45,023 nt of DNA, from NCBI GenBank assembly GCA_964612525.1, contig CAZTCQ010000004.1, positions 1-45,023 of the forward strand, written 5' to 3'. The position numbers were made by a program, and so were the translations under genes. The notes beneath the pieces were generated by a model. The model was not told where the DNA came from. It saw only the letters and a list, made by a program, of their open reading frames with translations, and made no database searches. The stretch's first letter is position 1. Each line of letters starts with the position of its first letter. This stretch comes from JAGNRR01 sp964612525 (GTDB taxonomy: Bacteria > Bacteroidota > Bacteroidia > Chitinophagales > Chitinophagaceae). Shown piece after piece: positions 23,829-32,967 of this stretch.

Positions 23829-26228
23829 CTACGATTTAATAACAATTTTTTTACTAAACTGCGATTTGTTGTCTGACAATTTTATGAAATATACCCCTGA
23901 GCTAAGTGTTGGAAGGGGAATCCTATTGAGCTGTTTTTTTAGTTCAATCGTTTGATTCCAGAGCTTTTTACCACTCAAATCAAAGATTTCAAATTGCCCA
24001 GTAAACATGTTTTTACTAGATATAATTAAATAGCCCTTGGTAGGATTCGGGAAAATAGAAAACTCTCCTTCTATCTTTTTCTGAACGTCTTTGGTTTGGG
24101 TCACCAAGGCACAAGGGCCGGTTGCGATGTCGCTGCTTAATGGGTCGGTGTAGTTGGCTCTTTTGATTCCAAAACAAAACTCACCCGTCTTTATTTCTTT
24201 TGTAAAAACACTTCCTCGTTTATCCAAGGGATTTTGGGCGCGCAAACTGTCATCGGCAAAGGTCCAAGTTTGGCTCGCATCGGGGCGATAAAAAAGGCGA
24301 ATACTATCCTCAGAATTTTGAATCCATGAACTATCAATGTACTGATCGGTGGAAAGACCATTGTATAAAAATTGCATTTTACCTCGGTAGTTTTCTAAAT
24401 TGATGCCGCTCACTTTCCAATAGCGTTTGTCATTCAAAACATAGCCTGAAATAGAAGGATCAATTTCGCGGTCGGGGGCAACCCAATGATGCTGCACATA
24501 CAGGAGGGCCGAGTCCGCGGGGTCTATTTCCTTTTTAACCCAAACTCTAAATTTACTTTCTCTAGGCGCTTTTAAGCCAATGGAGTTAATCACAATTTCA
24601 TTATCCGTAATCGCATCTGACAATCGTTCTTCCGGATCAATGATAATCATTTGTGGATCAAACCCAAGTTTCACATTGAGCTCCATGCATCGACCATCAA
24701 AGGTGAGATCGTATACTTGGCGCTTGAAATTTTTATCATAAAAGCCCACACTGAGCGGCACATTGCTAAAATAATTGGGTGCTTGGTGTTTCCTATGTCT
24801 TAGGAAAACTGAAGTTTCATAAAGACTGTTCTTTTTTTCAACATTCGTTGAGTCGATGGAGTAGTGAGGAAAACCGGGCTGAAAAATCCAATCATCAAAA
24901 TAGTCGTTCATGTTCATGCCAGTGTTCGACGATAGAAAGTCGCGGAGCGTTTCACTTGTGATGTCTTTAAACTTATTAGCATTTAAAAAGGCAGTGGTTC
25001 CACTAAAAAATAAACTGTCGCCTAAGTACGTTCTCATAGTATGAATCACATCGGCTCCTTTGTTATAAACCGTTGGTCCGTAGGTGTGCAAGCTGTCCAT
25101 GGGAGAAATGGCTCGGTAACCTTCATCGCGAATGTGAGCACTATTCAAAACATTGTAGTGATTAGAACGGTATGCATCCAAGTAGCTAGCTCTGCCATAG
25201 GTAAATTCTTGGTGTAGCTGCTCGGCGTAGCTAGCCCAGCCTTCGTTGAGCCACATGTCTTGGGCGGTTCGGCAGGTGACTAAATCGCCCCACCAATGAT
25301 GCGCTAGTTCATGAGCTATGAGCGTTTCGTAGGTGAGTGAGCCATCAATGAAGCCTGTGCCAATATGTATGTTGGTGGCGTGCTCCATGGCACCTTGGGC
25401 AAAAGGAACTAGAGTATAGCCCACTTTGGGGAAGGAGTGTGTACCAAAGTTTTTCTCTAGCATAGAAAAAGACGATTGAAGATTAGCGAACGAGCCATTC
25501 ACTTTGTTGGTATCGACTGCGGGAGCTGCTATGGTAGCAGGAGTGATTCCCGCATTTCCATTTAGTGATTTATTCACCCAGACGTAATCGCTAACGGCCA
25601 CTGCCGAGAGATAGCTGGGAATTTCTTCATCTAATTTGTAATGCCATTGGATATCACCACTATTTAATAATGTAGAATCTTGAAAAATTCCATTTGTCAC
25701 TGCCCTATGAACGGGCTTCGTAGTTATGAAAAATTCATAAGCACAGCGCTCCACAAAATTGTCAAAGCAGGGATGCCAAAATCGACCGATGGAGTGAGGC
25801 TGTGCGGTAAAACCTACGCCCATTTGAAAGGCATAATTTCCTACATAGTAAAATCCACCCCAGGTTGCATCTTGCGGGGGATTGCCGTCATAAAAAATAT
25901 CTAGGGTTGCCGAATCGCCTTGATCGAAAGAACTAGGTGCTGTTATAATAAGGTCGCTTCCGTTTTGCGTATAGCTCACTATCACATTGTTCCATCTTAC
26001 TAAATTGACTGTGAGCCCTTCTAAGTCGAAAACAACCTCAGTTTGCCCATTTACTTTGGACGCTAGCAAAATCTTAGCATGTGCGTCGATATGCTTTGAA
26101 GCAAAATCTGTAATATCGCAATAGATTGTTGTTTTTTTGATGTCCAAGCTATCACTCCTAGAAGCAGGGGCCGCCAAAGATGCCAATGAGCTGAGAAGAA
26201 AAGTAAACAGAATTAATGAACGCTTCAT
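23829..26228 (-). CDS. Secreted M1-family aminopeptidase with T9SS type A sorting domain
   Basis: The 799-residue protein has a signal peptide (1-19) and the M1 zinc motif HELAHHWWGD (306-315) with the third ligand E329 in NEGWASY. The exopeptidase motif, normally GAMEN, reads GAMEH at 279-283. A C-terminal region with FSIFPNPTKGYLII and SSGVYFIKLSD is a type A sorting domain, so the enzyme is exported through type IX secretion. Known: M1 enzymes remove N-terminal residues from peptides. Inference: extracellular peptide nutrition. The start codon overlaps the first codons of the divergent downstream gene by 13 bp. Confidence 0.9.
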   Translation of the reverse strand: MKRSLILFTFLLSSLASLAAPASRSDSLDIKKTTIYCDITDFASKHIDAHAKILLASKVNGQTEVVFDLEGLTVNLVRWNNVIVSYTQNGSDLIITAPSSFDQGDSATLDIFYDGNPPQDATWGGFYYVGNYAFQMGVGFTAQPHSIGRFWHPCFDNFVERCAYEFFITTKPVHRAVTNGIFQDSTLLNSGDIQWHYKLDEEIPSYLSAVAVSDYVWVNKSLNGNAGITPATIAAPAVDTNKVNGSFANLQSSFSMLEKNFGTHSFPKVGYTLVPFAQGAMEHATNIHIGTGFIDGSLTYETLIAHELAHHWWGDLVTCRTAQDMWLNEGWASYAEQLHQEFTYGRASYLDAYRSNHYNVLNSAHIRDEGYRAISPMDSLHTYGPTVYNKGADVIHTMRTYLGDSLFFSGTTAFLNANKFKDITSETLRDFLSSNTGMNMNDYFDDWIFQPGFPHYSIDSTNVEKKNSLYETSVFLRHRKHQAPNYFSNVPLSVGFYDKNFKRQVYDLTFDGRCMELNVKLGFDPQMIIIDPEERLSDAITDNEIVINSIGLKAPRESKFRVWVKKEIDPADSALLYVQHHWVAPDREIDPSISGYVLNDKRYWKVSGINLENYRGKMQFLYNGLSTDQYIDSSWIQNSEDSIRLFYRPDASQTWTFADDSLRAQNPLDKRGSVFTKEIKTGEFCFGIKRANYTDPLSSDIATGPCALVTQTKDVQKKIEGEFSIFPNPTKGYLIISSKNMFTGQFEIFDLSGKKLWNQTIELKKQLNRIPLPTLSSGVYFIKLSDNKSQFSKKIVIKS

Positions 26229-27160
26229 GTAAATATCAATTTTGTATAAAGCTACGAAATATTATAGGTTTCGTATTTTTTCTTCTTTTAGTTTCGAATA
26301 TTTTACTCGCGCAAGACAGTAGTAAAACGTATAAAGGATACGTGCTGAGCTCAGTGGTGATTGCTGATATGAATCAGGGGTTTGATGTAGACAAGTTCAT
26401 TCAGCGAGTACAACAGGATTCCACTTTTTATAAAGCATTTAAAACACTAAGTTTGGTAGGCTTTACGCAGTACAACGACATTAAGTTTTATACAAAGTCA
26501 GGAAAAGTCAAGGATTTTTATAATAGCATTAGCCGCCAAGAATTTGATGGGAAGTGCAGAACTATGAAAAATTCTGAGGAACGTTTTTCCAAAGGTTATT
26601 ATAAAAAAACAGGGGAACCACGGCATATTACCGCCAAGTTTTACGAGCGTCTTTTTATGATTGATAAAAAAACTTGTGGCGAGGACAATATTGTAAATGG
26701 CAAACTAACGGCTGATGAAAATGAAAGAATCAATCAATTAAAAGAGTTGGTTTTTAAACCAGGAGAACCAATTCAGGGGGTGCCTGGCGTAGGAGGGAAG
26801 GTAGGTATTTTTGAAGGCGATAGAAAGAAGCAGTACGATTTTACGATAGAAAAAGTGCTGTATAATGGAGACTGGTGCTATGTTTTTATGGCAAAACCTA
26901 AGCCTAAGTTTAAAAAAAATAATGTGATTAATTATTTAAATTCTTGGGTGCGCGTGGATGATAAGGCCATTGTACAACGCAAATATTCGCTGAGTTATAA
27001 AACCTTGGTGTATGACTTTGATGTACAAATGGATGTTAAGCTAAAGACACTCAGAGACTTGTTGGTTCCCTATGAAGTATATTACAAAGGTAATTGGCAT
27101 TTTGTAGGCAAAAAGAGAGAAAATGCTGAGTTTAGCGCACTGATTACAGACTTTAAATAA
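26216..27160 (+). CDS. Secreted hypothetical protein, about 314 residues
   Basis: No family is recognised. ATG 26216 gives a 15-residue basic lead (MNASCKYQFCIKLRN) before a hydrophobic signal segment ending NILLAQ. That start overlaps the divergent M1 gene by 13 bp. A shorter reading from ATA at 26246 would give a more usual signal peptide (KLRNIIGFVFFLLLV) but is not a standard start. The mature part has two to three beta-strand-rich stretches and a PGEPIQGVPGVGGK loop. It lies 11 bp before the lipoprotein gene, so co-expression is likely. Confidence 0.6.
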   Translation: MNASCKYQFCIKLRNIIGFVFFLLLVSNILLAQDSSKTYKGYVLSSVVIADMNQGFDVDKFIQRVQQDSTFYKAFKTLSLVGFTQYNDIKFYTKSGKVKDFYNSISRQEFDGKCRTMKNSEERFSKGYYKKTGEPRHITAKFYERLFMIDKKTCGEDNIVNGKLTADENERINQLKELVFKPGEPIQGVPGVGGKVGIFEGDRKKQYDFTIEKVLYNGDWCYVFMAKPKPKFKKNNVINYLNSWVRVDDKAIVQRKYSLSYKTLVYDFDVQMDVKLKTLRDLLVPYEVYYKGNWHFVGKKRENAEFSALITDFK

Positions 27161-27171
27161 CAAGAATTAAA

Positions 27172-27795
27172 ATGAGAAAATTTATGAGCCGGATATTTAT
27201 AATTAGTTTTTGTGCACTTAGCTTTTTTATGAGCGCCTGTAAAACAAAACAACAAGTTGTAGAAAAAAATGCGGAACAGTTAGAAGAAAGCGAGAGGGAA
27301 ACCTTGATCATTGAAGCTTGTGAAGATCGAAAAAACAATATTACTTGGCTACCGGCTAATCTGAGTTCATTGAAAATAGAACCCCTCGAGAATAAGTTTG
27401 ACTTGTATGAAGTAAAAAGTCTTTCAATCCAAAGAGTCTTGGAGTTAAATTTTAAGAAGCAGTCTACTTTTACTATTCAAATTCCCGTCCGACAGATGGG
27501 GGTGGTGCAGTGCGTCCTTTTTGAAGCCCAGAGTACCATTGACATGGAAACATACGAATCTAATGGTGGTATCATTGTTTATAATTTAATAGGGCAAGGG
27601 ACCAATCCAGTACATGGACAGCTATCTTTTGGTGCTAAGCGAGGAGTTCAAGCAAGTCTGGATGCTAAAGCCGATGGTATCTATCTCTATCGCACTGTAG
27701 TTACTCAGGGGCAGCGTTATTTACTAAGTGTGCTCAAAGAAAATTATGCTGAGGTATTGGAGCATCTGACTGTTTCTGATGTTCGTTTTTTATAA
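27172..27795 (+). CDS. Hypothetical lipoprotein, about 207 residues
   Basis: The N-terminus MRKFMSRIFIISFCALSFFMSAC fits a lipoprotein signal with the lipobox residue C before KTKQQVVEK. A charged helix (about residues 28-50) and a beta-rich domain follow. No known domain is recognised. It follows the secreted 314-residue protein at 11 bp on the same strand and precedes rpoD by about 246 bp, which leaves room for a separate rpoD promoter. Confidence 0.6.
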   Translation: MRKFMSRIFIISFCALSFFMSACKTKQQVVEKNAEQLEESERETLIIEACEDRKNNITWLPANLSSLKIEPLENKFDLYEVKSLSIQRVLELNFKKQSTFTIQIPVRQMGVVQCVLFEAQSTIDMETYESNGGIIVYNLIGQGTNPVHGQLSFGAKRGVQASLDAKADGIYLYRTVVTQGQRYLLSVLKENYAEVLEHLTVSDVRFL

Positions 27796-27947
27796 AAGAC
27801 TGAAATTTTATTTCTTTGTATTGTCATTTTCTGTTAAGAATGATGTTATTCATCTTTTAGTTTTTAGAATTGGTATCATTGTTGATATATACATTTTTGA
27901 TTTCACATTAATGTTAAACCCAAATTGATTAACATAAAATTTTCAAA

Positions 27948-27962
27948 GCTTGTGAACGAATA
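27948..27962 (+). promoter_or_regulatory. Partial match to the ACTTGTGAACAAATG element, upstream of rpoD
   Basis: GCTTGTGAACGAATA matches the lipoprotein upstream element (32018-32032 and 33234-33248) at 12 of 15 positions, but lies only 25 bp from the rpoD -7 box, against 34 in the other two. It may be chance. Confidence 0.25.
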
Positions 27963-27963
27963 G

Positions 27964-27995
27964 GTTGCACGGCTACGTCTATAGAAGTACCTTTG
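27964..27995 (+). promoter_or_regulatory. rpoD promoter: GTTG -20 bp- TACCTTTG
   Basis: The -33 element GTTG (27964-27967) is followed 20 bp later by TACCTTTG (27988-27995), an exact match to the Bacteroidota -7 consensus TAnnTTTG at the standard spacing. It leaves a leader of about 40 nt to the ATG at 28042. Seen directly; the function follows from established Bacteroidota promoter structure. Confidence 0.7.
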
Positions 27996-28041
27996 CGCTC
28001 GAAAAATGTGGGGGGAGAATTAGAAAAAGAGAATAAAATAT

Positions 28042-28899
28042 ATGAGACAACTTAAGATAGCTACTCAGATTACCAACAGGGATAGTCAATCAGTAGAGAA
28101 ATACTTACAAGATATTAGCAAACTTCCTATGGTAACACCAGAAGAAGAGGCTAGTTTGGCAAGAGAAATTAGAACAGGAAGCGAGGCTGCTTTAGAAAAA
28201 TTAGTGATGGCCAATTTGCGTTTTGTGGTTTCTGTGGCAAAGCAATATCAGCATCAGGGCTTGACCTTGAGTGATTTAATTAACGAAGGAAATCTAGGAT
28301 TAATCAAGGCGGCGGGCCGTTTTGACGAAACCAAAGGTTTTAAATTTATATCCTACGCTGTATGGTGGATTCGTCAATCTATTTTACAAGCATTGGCAGA
28401 GCAGGGACGTCTAGTTCGTTTGCCGCAAAATAAAATTGGTGCTTACAATCGTGCGAATAAGGCCATCATTGCCTTTGAGCAAGAGCATGAAAGACAACCT
28501 TCTGTTGAAGAACTTTCGAAAATACTTGAAATGTCTGAAACTGAGCTTTCAAACATCTTTACCAGTAATACACGTCACGCATCCTTGGATGCGCCGGTAA
28601 CGGATAGTGAAGACGTAAGTATGGGTGAATTGCTTGAAGGGAGTAATGACACGGACGATACGGTAATGCAAGACAGTCTACGTAACGAGATTTTTAGAAT
28701 CCTTAAATCTTTAAGCCCTCGGGAGAGTGAAATCGTGATGGCCTACTTCGGATTAGGAGGGGCAGAAGGGCCGACTATTGAGCAAATTGGTCAGAAGTAT
28801 GACTTGACCAAAGAGCGAATCCGGCAGATTAAAGAGCGAGCAATTAAGCGCCTACAAAAAGGACGCTACAGCAAATCACTGCAAGCGTACCTCGGGTAG
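28042..28899 (+). CDS. rpoD: RNA polymerase primary sigma factor RpoD/SigA, short Bacteroidota type
   Basis: The 285-residue sigma factor has all sigma-70 regions: 1.2 (DISKLPMVTPEEEASLA), 2 (ANLRFVVSVAKQYQHQGL, LINEGNLGLIKAAGRFD, FKFISYAVWWIRQSI), 3 (PSVEELSKIL) and 4 (IGQKYDLTKERIRQIKERA). The short length without region 1.1 is typical of Bacteroidota, where this is the housekeeping sigma that reads TTTG/TAnnTTTG promoters. The gene is monocistronic, with its own promoter and terminator. The start gives the conserved MRQLKIATQITNRDS. Confidence 0.96.
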   Translation: MRQLKIATQITNRDSQSVEKYLQDISKLPMVTPEEEASLAREIRTGSEAALEKLVMANLRFVVSVAKQYQHQGLTLSDLINEGNLGLIKAAGRFDETKGFKFISYAVWWIRQSILQALAEQGRLVRLPQNKIGAYNRANKAIIAFEQEHERQPSVEELSKILEMSETELSNIFTSNTRHASLDAPVTDSEDVSMGELLEGSNDTDDTVMQDSLRNEIFRILKSLSPRESEIVMAYFGLGGAEGPTIEQIGQKYDLTKERIRQIKERAIKRLQKGRYSKSLQAYLG

Positions 28900-28920
28900 A
28901 TCTTTTTAAAACATTTTTAG

Positions 28921-28949
28921 AAGCCTTGGATAAGTTCCAGGGCTTTTTT
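28921..28949 (+). terminator. rpoD intrinsic terminator
   Basis: AAGCCTTGGA and TCCAGGGCTT form a stem around a TAAGT loop, followed by a run of T. It lies 21 bp after the rpoD stop codon. Confidence 0.75.
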
Positions 28950-29001
28950 ATGCATAGATATCTTCTTTAGGTGCTTTTATTGTGTCAACAAGTGTTCCTG
29001 A

Positions 29002-29574
29002 TTATTCTTTAAGCTCCTTATCAATATGCTCCAAGGCGTTAAACCAATCTTCGCCAAATTTTCTAATGAGTGGTTCTTTGAGAAACTGATAGACAGGGAC
29101 TTTTAATTTTTCACCAAGTGTACATGCTGGGGCACAAAGTGTTTCTCTAGGTTGATAATTTATAAACTCTGCTGTTTCTGTTTTTGTATGTAGAATAGGG
29201 AAGAGGTGGCACGAAATTGGTTTTTTAAAAGACAATCTTCCTTCTGAATGGGCTTTTTCGATAAGGCATTTTACGACGCCTTTATTATCGTAATAGCCAT
29301 ATACACAGATGCCGTCATCTACAATGGGCGTCACGAAGGTAAAATCATCATCCAAGGTGTGTGTGCCACTTTTCTTTACTTCCGCTCGTGCGGCTGGTGT
29401 CATTTCGTTTTTAATTTCTTGAAAAGCTGTTTCTACTTCTGCTAGCTCGGCTTCTGTAAGTGGCGCCCCCGCATCACCTTCCACACAGCAACCGCCTTTA
29501 CATTTTGATAAGTCACAAACAAACTGTTTTTCAAGAATATCTTCACTGATTAATATGTCATCAATAATTATCAT
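29002..29574 (-). CDS. DUF3109 cysteine-rich protein
   Basis: I start at ATG 29574, which overlaps the gldD stop as ATGA; the upstream GTG 29583 would also read. The 190-residue protein has the conserved cysteines of DUF3109: C20, C25, C29 and C30 in FVCDLSKCKGGCCVEGDAG. Further ones occur in CVYGYYDNKGVVKCLIE, ISCHLFPI and LCAPACTLG. Known: DUF3109/YkgJ-type proteins are proposed to bind zinc or an iron-sulfur cluster, but their function is not established. The coupling to gldD by ATGA is a clear operon arrangement. Confidence 0.85.
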   Translation of the reverse strand: MIIIDDILISEDILEKQFVCDLSKCKGGCCVEGDAGAPLTEAELAEVETAFQEIKNEMTPAARAEVKKSGTHTLDDDFTFVTPIVDDGICVYGYYDNKGVVKCLIEKAHSEGRLSFKKPISCHLFPILHTKTETAEFINYQPRETLCAPACTLGEKLKVPVYQFLKEPLIRKFGEDWFNALEHIDKELKE

Positions 29575-30209
29575 CGGGTCCACTTTAAAGATTTCACCAT
29601 TTGCTCAATGTCCTCAATTAAAAAGTCATTGACCGGTTGCAAGCTATCAGCATTTGGAGCCACATCAAAATAAAGAGCTCCGCGCAAAAAATGCTTTACT
29701 GAATCGGTAGCATAAAACTGAAAAGCTGAGGCGGAGTTTCCTCCTACGTTATAAAAAACACCATGCACATTATTCTCAGTATGAAAAACCGGATCATTAA
29801 TGTAGTCTGCTTTTTTGGTGTGGTAATAACTCAGCTGATAAGAATCTTCTAACAATTTTGTTAGACTAGCCCTACTCGTAATTTCTTTGTAACTGATAAA
29901 TACTTTGCCTCCTAGGGTTTTGAAATTAATATTAATCCACCATGGGTTTTCAGTTTTTTTATCAAAAAATAAACTGTCTTTTTCTATCGTACCATAGATG
30001 GGGTACTCAAATTCGTAAGGGTAGGTATCTTTTGAAAAACTTGTATATTCCTTAATGGGTAGGTCGACGGCTGCATAACCACGTGGTTTAGGAATATATA
30101 CTTCTTCTCGGCAAGCCGTAAGGAGTAAACTCATAAAAAATGCAACAAAAACAAGTGTGCTTATTCTGCTTTTTACTGTTCTTTTCATTCTACCGTTTCC
30201 GTTTTTCAT
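29571..30209 (-). CDS. gldD: Gliding motility lipoprotein GldD
   Basis: The 212-residue protein has a lipoprotein signal (lipobox before C33, context LLLTAC) and the GldD signature IPKPRGYAAVDLPIKEY, then FEYPIYGTIE, WWININFKTLGGKVFISYKE and the Asn-rich ENNVHGVFYNVGGNSASA. Known: GldD is needed for Bacteroidota gliding and the linked type IX secretion. Its start may be internal (MKRTVKSRIS at residue 8), giving 205 residues. It lies between argS and the DUF3109 gene. No other gld gene is nearby. With the sorted cargo proteins in the window it supports active type IX secretion. Confidence 0.9.
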   Translation of the reverse strand: MKNGNGRMKRTVKSRISTLVFVAFFMSLLLTACREEVYIPKPRGYAAVDLPIKEYTSFSKDTYPYEFEYPIYGTIEKDSLFFDKKTENPWWININFKTLGGKVFISYKEITSRASLTKLLEDSYQLSYYHTKKADYINDPVFHTENNVHGVFYNVGGNSASAFQFYATDSVKHFLRGALYFDVAPNADSLQPVNDFLIEDIEQMVKSLKWTR

Positions 30210-30233
30210 AAGATGATTTCCTTTTTGTATTGA

Positions 30234-32006
30234 TTACATTCTTTCCGGTGAATCAATTCCTAAGAGAGACAAACTTTCTGCGATTGTTTTCTTAGTAAGA
30301 TGAGCAATGGCAATCCGTAGTGATTTTTTCTCTTCTGTTTCTGCTCCAATGATTTGGTGCAGGTTTAAAAAGCTATTCATGCTTTTAGCTAATGAGAATA
30401 CGTAATTACAAATCACTGAAGGATTATAATCCAAAGCTGCTTCTTCAATCACTGAACTAAATGTTTCTAACTGAATCAACATTTTTCTTTCATCCTCATT
30501 GAGCTCTAGATCCGAAATGGTCCCGAGCGATTCCGCCTTACGTAAAATAGAAGAAAGGCGTGCATGAGTGTATTGGACAAATGGCCCAGTGAAGCCTTGA
30601 AAATCTATACTTTCTTCAGGGTTAAAAATCATTTTTTTCTTAGGGTCAACACGCAGTAAATAAAACTTGAGCGCTCCCAAGCCAATCGTACGGTAGAGTG
30701 ATTCTAATTCTACTTTAGTAAATCCGTCAACCTTGCCCAGCTCTTCGGTGTTTTTCTGGGCAATCCCAAGCATTTCATCAATCATATCGTCTGCGTCGAC
30801 CACTGTGCCTTCTCTACTTTTCATTTTACCGTGCGGAAGTTCTACCATTCCATAGGATAAATGATGAACACCCTCGGCGTGAGATTTTTCTAATTTTTCC
30901 AGAATCAATTTCAGCACTTTCATGTGATAGTTTTGCTCATCGCCTATCACATAAACGGATTTTTGCATTTGTTCTTGTTGGTATTTTAACTCAGCCGTGC
31001 CGATATCTTGAGTGATGTATACCGATGTGCCATCAGCCCGCAAAACTAATTTTTCATCTAGTCCATCCTCTTCAAGGTTAATCCAAACGCTGCCATCTTC
31101 TTTAGTATAAAATACTTTTTTTTCTAAGCCTTCATCCACTTCCTTTTTGCCTAACAGATAGGTTTCGGATTCGTAGTAATATCGATCAAATGAAATGCCT
31201 AGACGTTTATAGGTTTTTTCAAATCCATCATAAACCCAGCTATTCATTTTTTTCCAAAGCCTTACAATTTCTTCATCATTTGCTTCCCATTTTCTGAGCA
31301 TTTCTTGCGCTTCTAAAAAAATAGGTGCTTGGCGTTCTGCATCTTTTTCAGATATACCTTGGTCGGTTAAGGTTTTGATTTGCTTTTTATAAACCTCATT
31401 AAATTTTACGTAATATTTTCCTACAAAATGATCGCCTTTCATGTTGGTGCTTTCTGGCGTAGCGCCCTTGGCAAATTGCTGCCAGGCAATCATGCTTTTG
31501 CAAATATGAATTCCTCTGTCATTGATTAAGTTGGCTTTGCAAACCGAGAAACCATAGGCGTCATAAATTTTGGAAACACTATCGCCTAGGAAATTATTTC
31601 TCAAGTGCCCGAAGTGAAGCGGCTTGTTCGTGTTGGGCGAAGAAAACTCTACCATAATTTTTCCTTCAGCCTGCTTGTCGGCCATTCGGTCTTTGGCACT
31701 ATTTTTTTCTTTGGCGTAGCTCAGTAAAATAGAATCGGTCAATGACAAATTTAAAAAGCCATTGATAACCGTATAGCCTTTAATATCAGCTTGATGGCTT
31801 TCCAATATTTTTTGACCTAACTCTTCTGCAATATCCGATGGTTTTTTTTTGGCTAATTTGCTAAGATTAAAAGTTACGATTGTATAATCGCCTTCAAATT
31901 CAGCCTTAGTTTCGTTGATGTGAATCTCTTTTGCGTCTAGCGATTCGCCGTAAAGATTATTGAAAGCAGCCGCACCGATTTCTTTTATTTTCTGATTAAA
32001 ATTCAT
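30234..32006 (-). CDS. argS: Arginine-tRNA ligase
   Basis: The 590-residue enzyme has the ArgS N-terminal domain, the HIGH-type motif HFGH in NTNKPLHFGHLRNNFLG, INDRGIHICKSMIAW, and the C-terminal catalytic MKSREGT (KMSKS variant) in PHGKMKSREGTVVDADD. The anticodon-binding domain follows. The length is normal for a bacterial ArgS. It charges tRNA-Arg with arginine. It is divergent from the lipoprotein gene at 32080. A minus-strand TACATTTG box (32027-32034) lies about 20 bp before its ATG and may be its -7 element. Confidence 0.96.
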   Translation of the reverse strand: MNFNQKIKEIGAAAFNNLYGESLDAKEIHINETKAEFEGDYTIVTFNLSKLAKKKPSDIAEELGQKILESHQADIKGYTVINGFLNLSLTDSILLSYAKEKNSAKDRMADKQAEGKIMVEFSSPNTNKPLHFGHLRNNFLGDSVSKIYDAYGFSVCKANLINDRGIHICKSMIAWQQFAKGATPESTNMKGDHFVGKYYVKFNEVYKKQIKTLTDQGISEKDAERQAPIFLEAQEMLRKWEANDEEIVRLWKKMNSWVYDGFEKTYKRLGISFDRYYYESETYLLGKKEVDEGLEKKVFYTKEDGSVWINLEEDGLDEKLVLRADGTSVYITQDIGTAELKYQQEQMQKSVYVIGDEQNYHMKVLKLILEKLEKSHAEGVHHLSYGMVELPHGKMKSREGTVVDADDMIDEMLGIAQKNTEELGKVDGFTKVELESLYRTIGLGALKFYLLRVDPKKKMIFNPEESIDFQGFTGPFVQYTHARLSSILRKAESLGTISDLELNEDERKMLIQLETFSSVIEEAALDYNPSVICNYVFSLAKSMNSFLNLHQIIGAETEEKKSLRIAIAHLTKKTIAESLSLLGIDSPERM

Positions 32007-32017
32007 GGGATTGTAAT

Positions 32018-32074
32018 ACTTGTGAACAAATGTAACGTTCTCACCCTAAGCTAGCTTAAAAAAACTTAAATTTG
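32018..32074 (+). promoter_or_regulatory. Upstream region of the first lipoprotein: ACTTGTGAACAAATG, 34 bp, TAAATTTG
   Basis: ACTTGTGAACAAATG (32018-32032) lies exactly 34 bp before TAAATTTG (32067-32074), a match to the -7 consensus. The second lipoprotein gene has the same arrangement at 33234-33290 with the same 34-bp spacing. TAAATTTG ends only five bases before the GTG start, so the mRNA may have almost no leader. The reverse strand of the element includes TACATTTG, a candidate argS box. Confidence 0.55.
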
Positions 32075-32079
32075 TCTAA

Positions 32080-32967
32080 GTGAAAATTTCTATCCCCATT
32101 TTATTCATTTCGATTTTATTACTTTGCTCTTGTGACTCTGAGATAATTAAAACGGGAGCAGACTATAAGGAGATAACCATTGCGTATGGAATACTTGATA
32201 TGGGGGCTGAACAAGGACAGCAATATATTAAAATTACAAAAGGCTTTTTTAGTGAAACTTTAAACAATCTTCAAGTTGCAAAAAATGAAGACTCTCTGTA
32301 CTTTAAGGATTTAAACGTGATGGTTGAAGAGTACAATAATGGAACTTATCTAAACACTTTTGATTGTAAAAAAACGGATTTATCTCAGTTGGCTAATCCT
32401 ATTTTGAAAGAAGATGGTATTTTCTTGAATAGCAAAAATTACGCTTATAGTTTTCGTGCTGATCTTGACCCGAAGAATGACTATAAGCTTGTTATAAAAA
32501 ATAATAGTAGTGGAAGTGTTGTTACGAGCGAAACCCCTATTATCAGCACGAGTGAAAGCGATTTTAGAATCAAGGAACCTTTTTCCCCTCCTGGGATTTT
32601 GGATTTTTCAGACCCTGACGAAACGTTCAAGTTTTCTTGGGATCCACCGCCTTTTGCCACGGTTTTCGGTATTGTGCTAAAATTTCATTATGATGAAATT
32701 AATTTACTAGCGGGGGATACGTCAAGAAAAGTAGCCGATTTAGCTTTTGGTTCGTTGATTAGACGAACGAGCCCGACGGCAGCTACGATGGCGCATATCA
32801 TAAATAATATTGATTTTTATTCTCTATTATCCTCTTCTGTGGGTGCTGCGGGCAAAGATATTATTAGACGGGTAGGAAAGCCCGAATTACTTTTTATGGC
32901 GGGAGATAAAACCTTAGAAAAGTATATCGAAATTAGCAGAGCGAAAGGTGGTCTTACGGCTGATTAG
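32080..32967 (+). CDS. Outer-membrane-type lipoprotein, cut short by an in-frame TAG
   Basis: GTG 32080 starts a lipoprotein signal (MKISIPILFISILLLCSCDS). The 295-residue open frame ends at TAG 32965-32967 in GGLTAD-stop-IKPFYTNLSRDGV. The paralogue immediately downstream (33290) has GGLTNDQIKPIYTNLSRDGV at the same place, so TAG stands where CAG (Gln) is expected. The frame continues intact for 59 more codons to TGA at 33145. The family is not one I can name with confidence; it resembles small beta-sandwich lipoproteins of Bacteroidota. Expression as a truncated product, loss of function, or readthrough are all possible. Confidence 0.75.
   Translation: MKISIPILFISILLLCSCDSEIIKTGADYKEITIAYGILDMGAEQGQQYIKITKGFFSETLNNLQVAKNEDSLYFKDLNVMVEEYNNGTYLNTFDCKKTDLSQLANPILKEDGIFLNSKNYAYSFRADLDPKNDYKLVIKNNSSGSVVTSETPIISTSESDFRIKEPFSPPGILDFSDPDETFKFSWDPPPFATVFGIVLKFHYDEINLLAGDTSRKVADLAFGSLIRRTSPTAATMAHIINNIDFYSLLSSSVGAAGKDIIRRVGKPELLFMAGDKTLEKYIEISRAKGGLTAD

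Noticed and set aside
32965..32967. Genome-wide reassignment of TAG
   Set aside because: Other genes in the window (rpoD, the second lipoprotein, HMG-CoA lyase) end in TAG at family-typical lengths.
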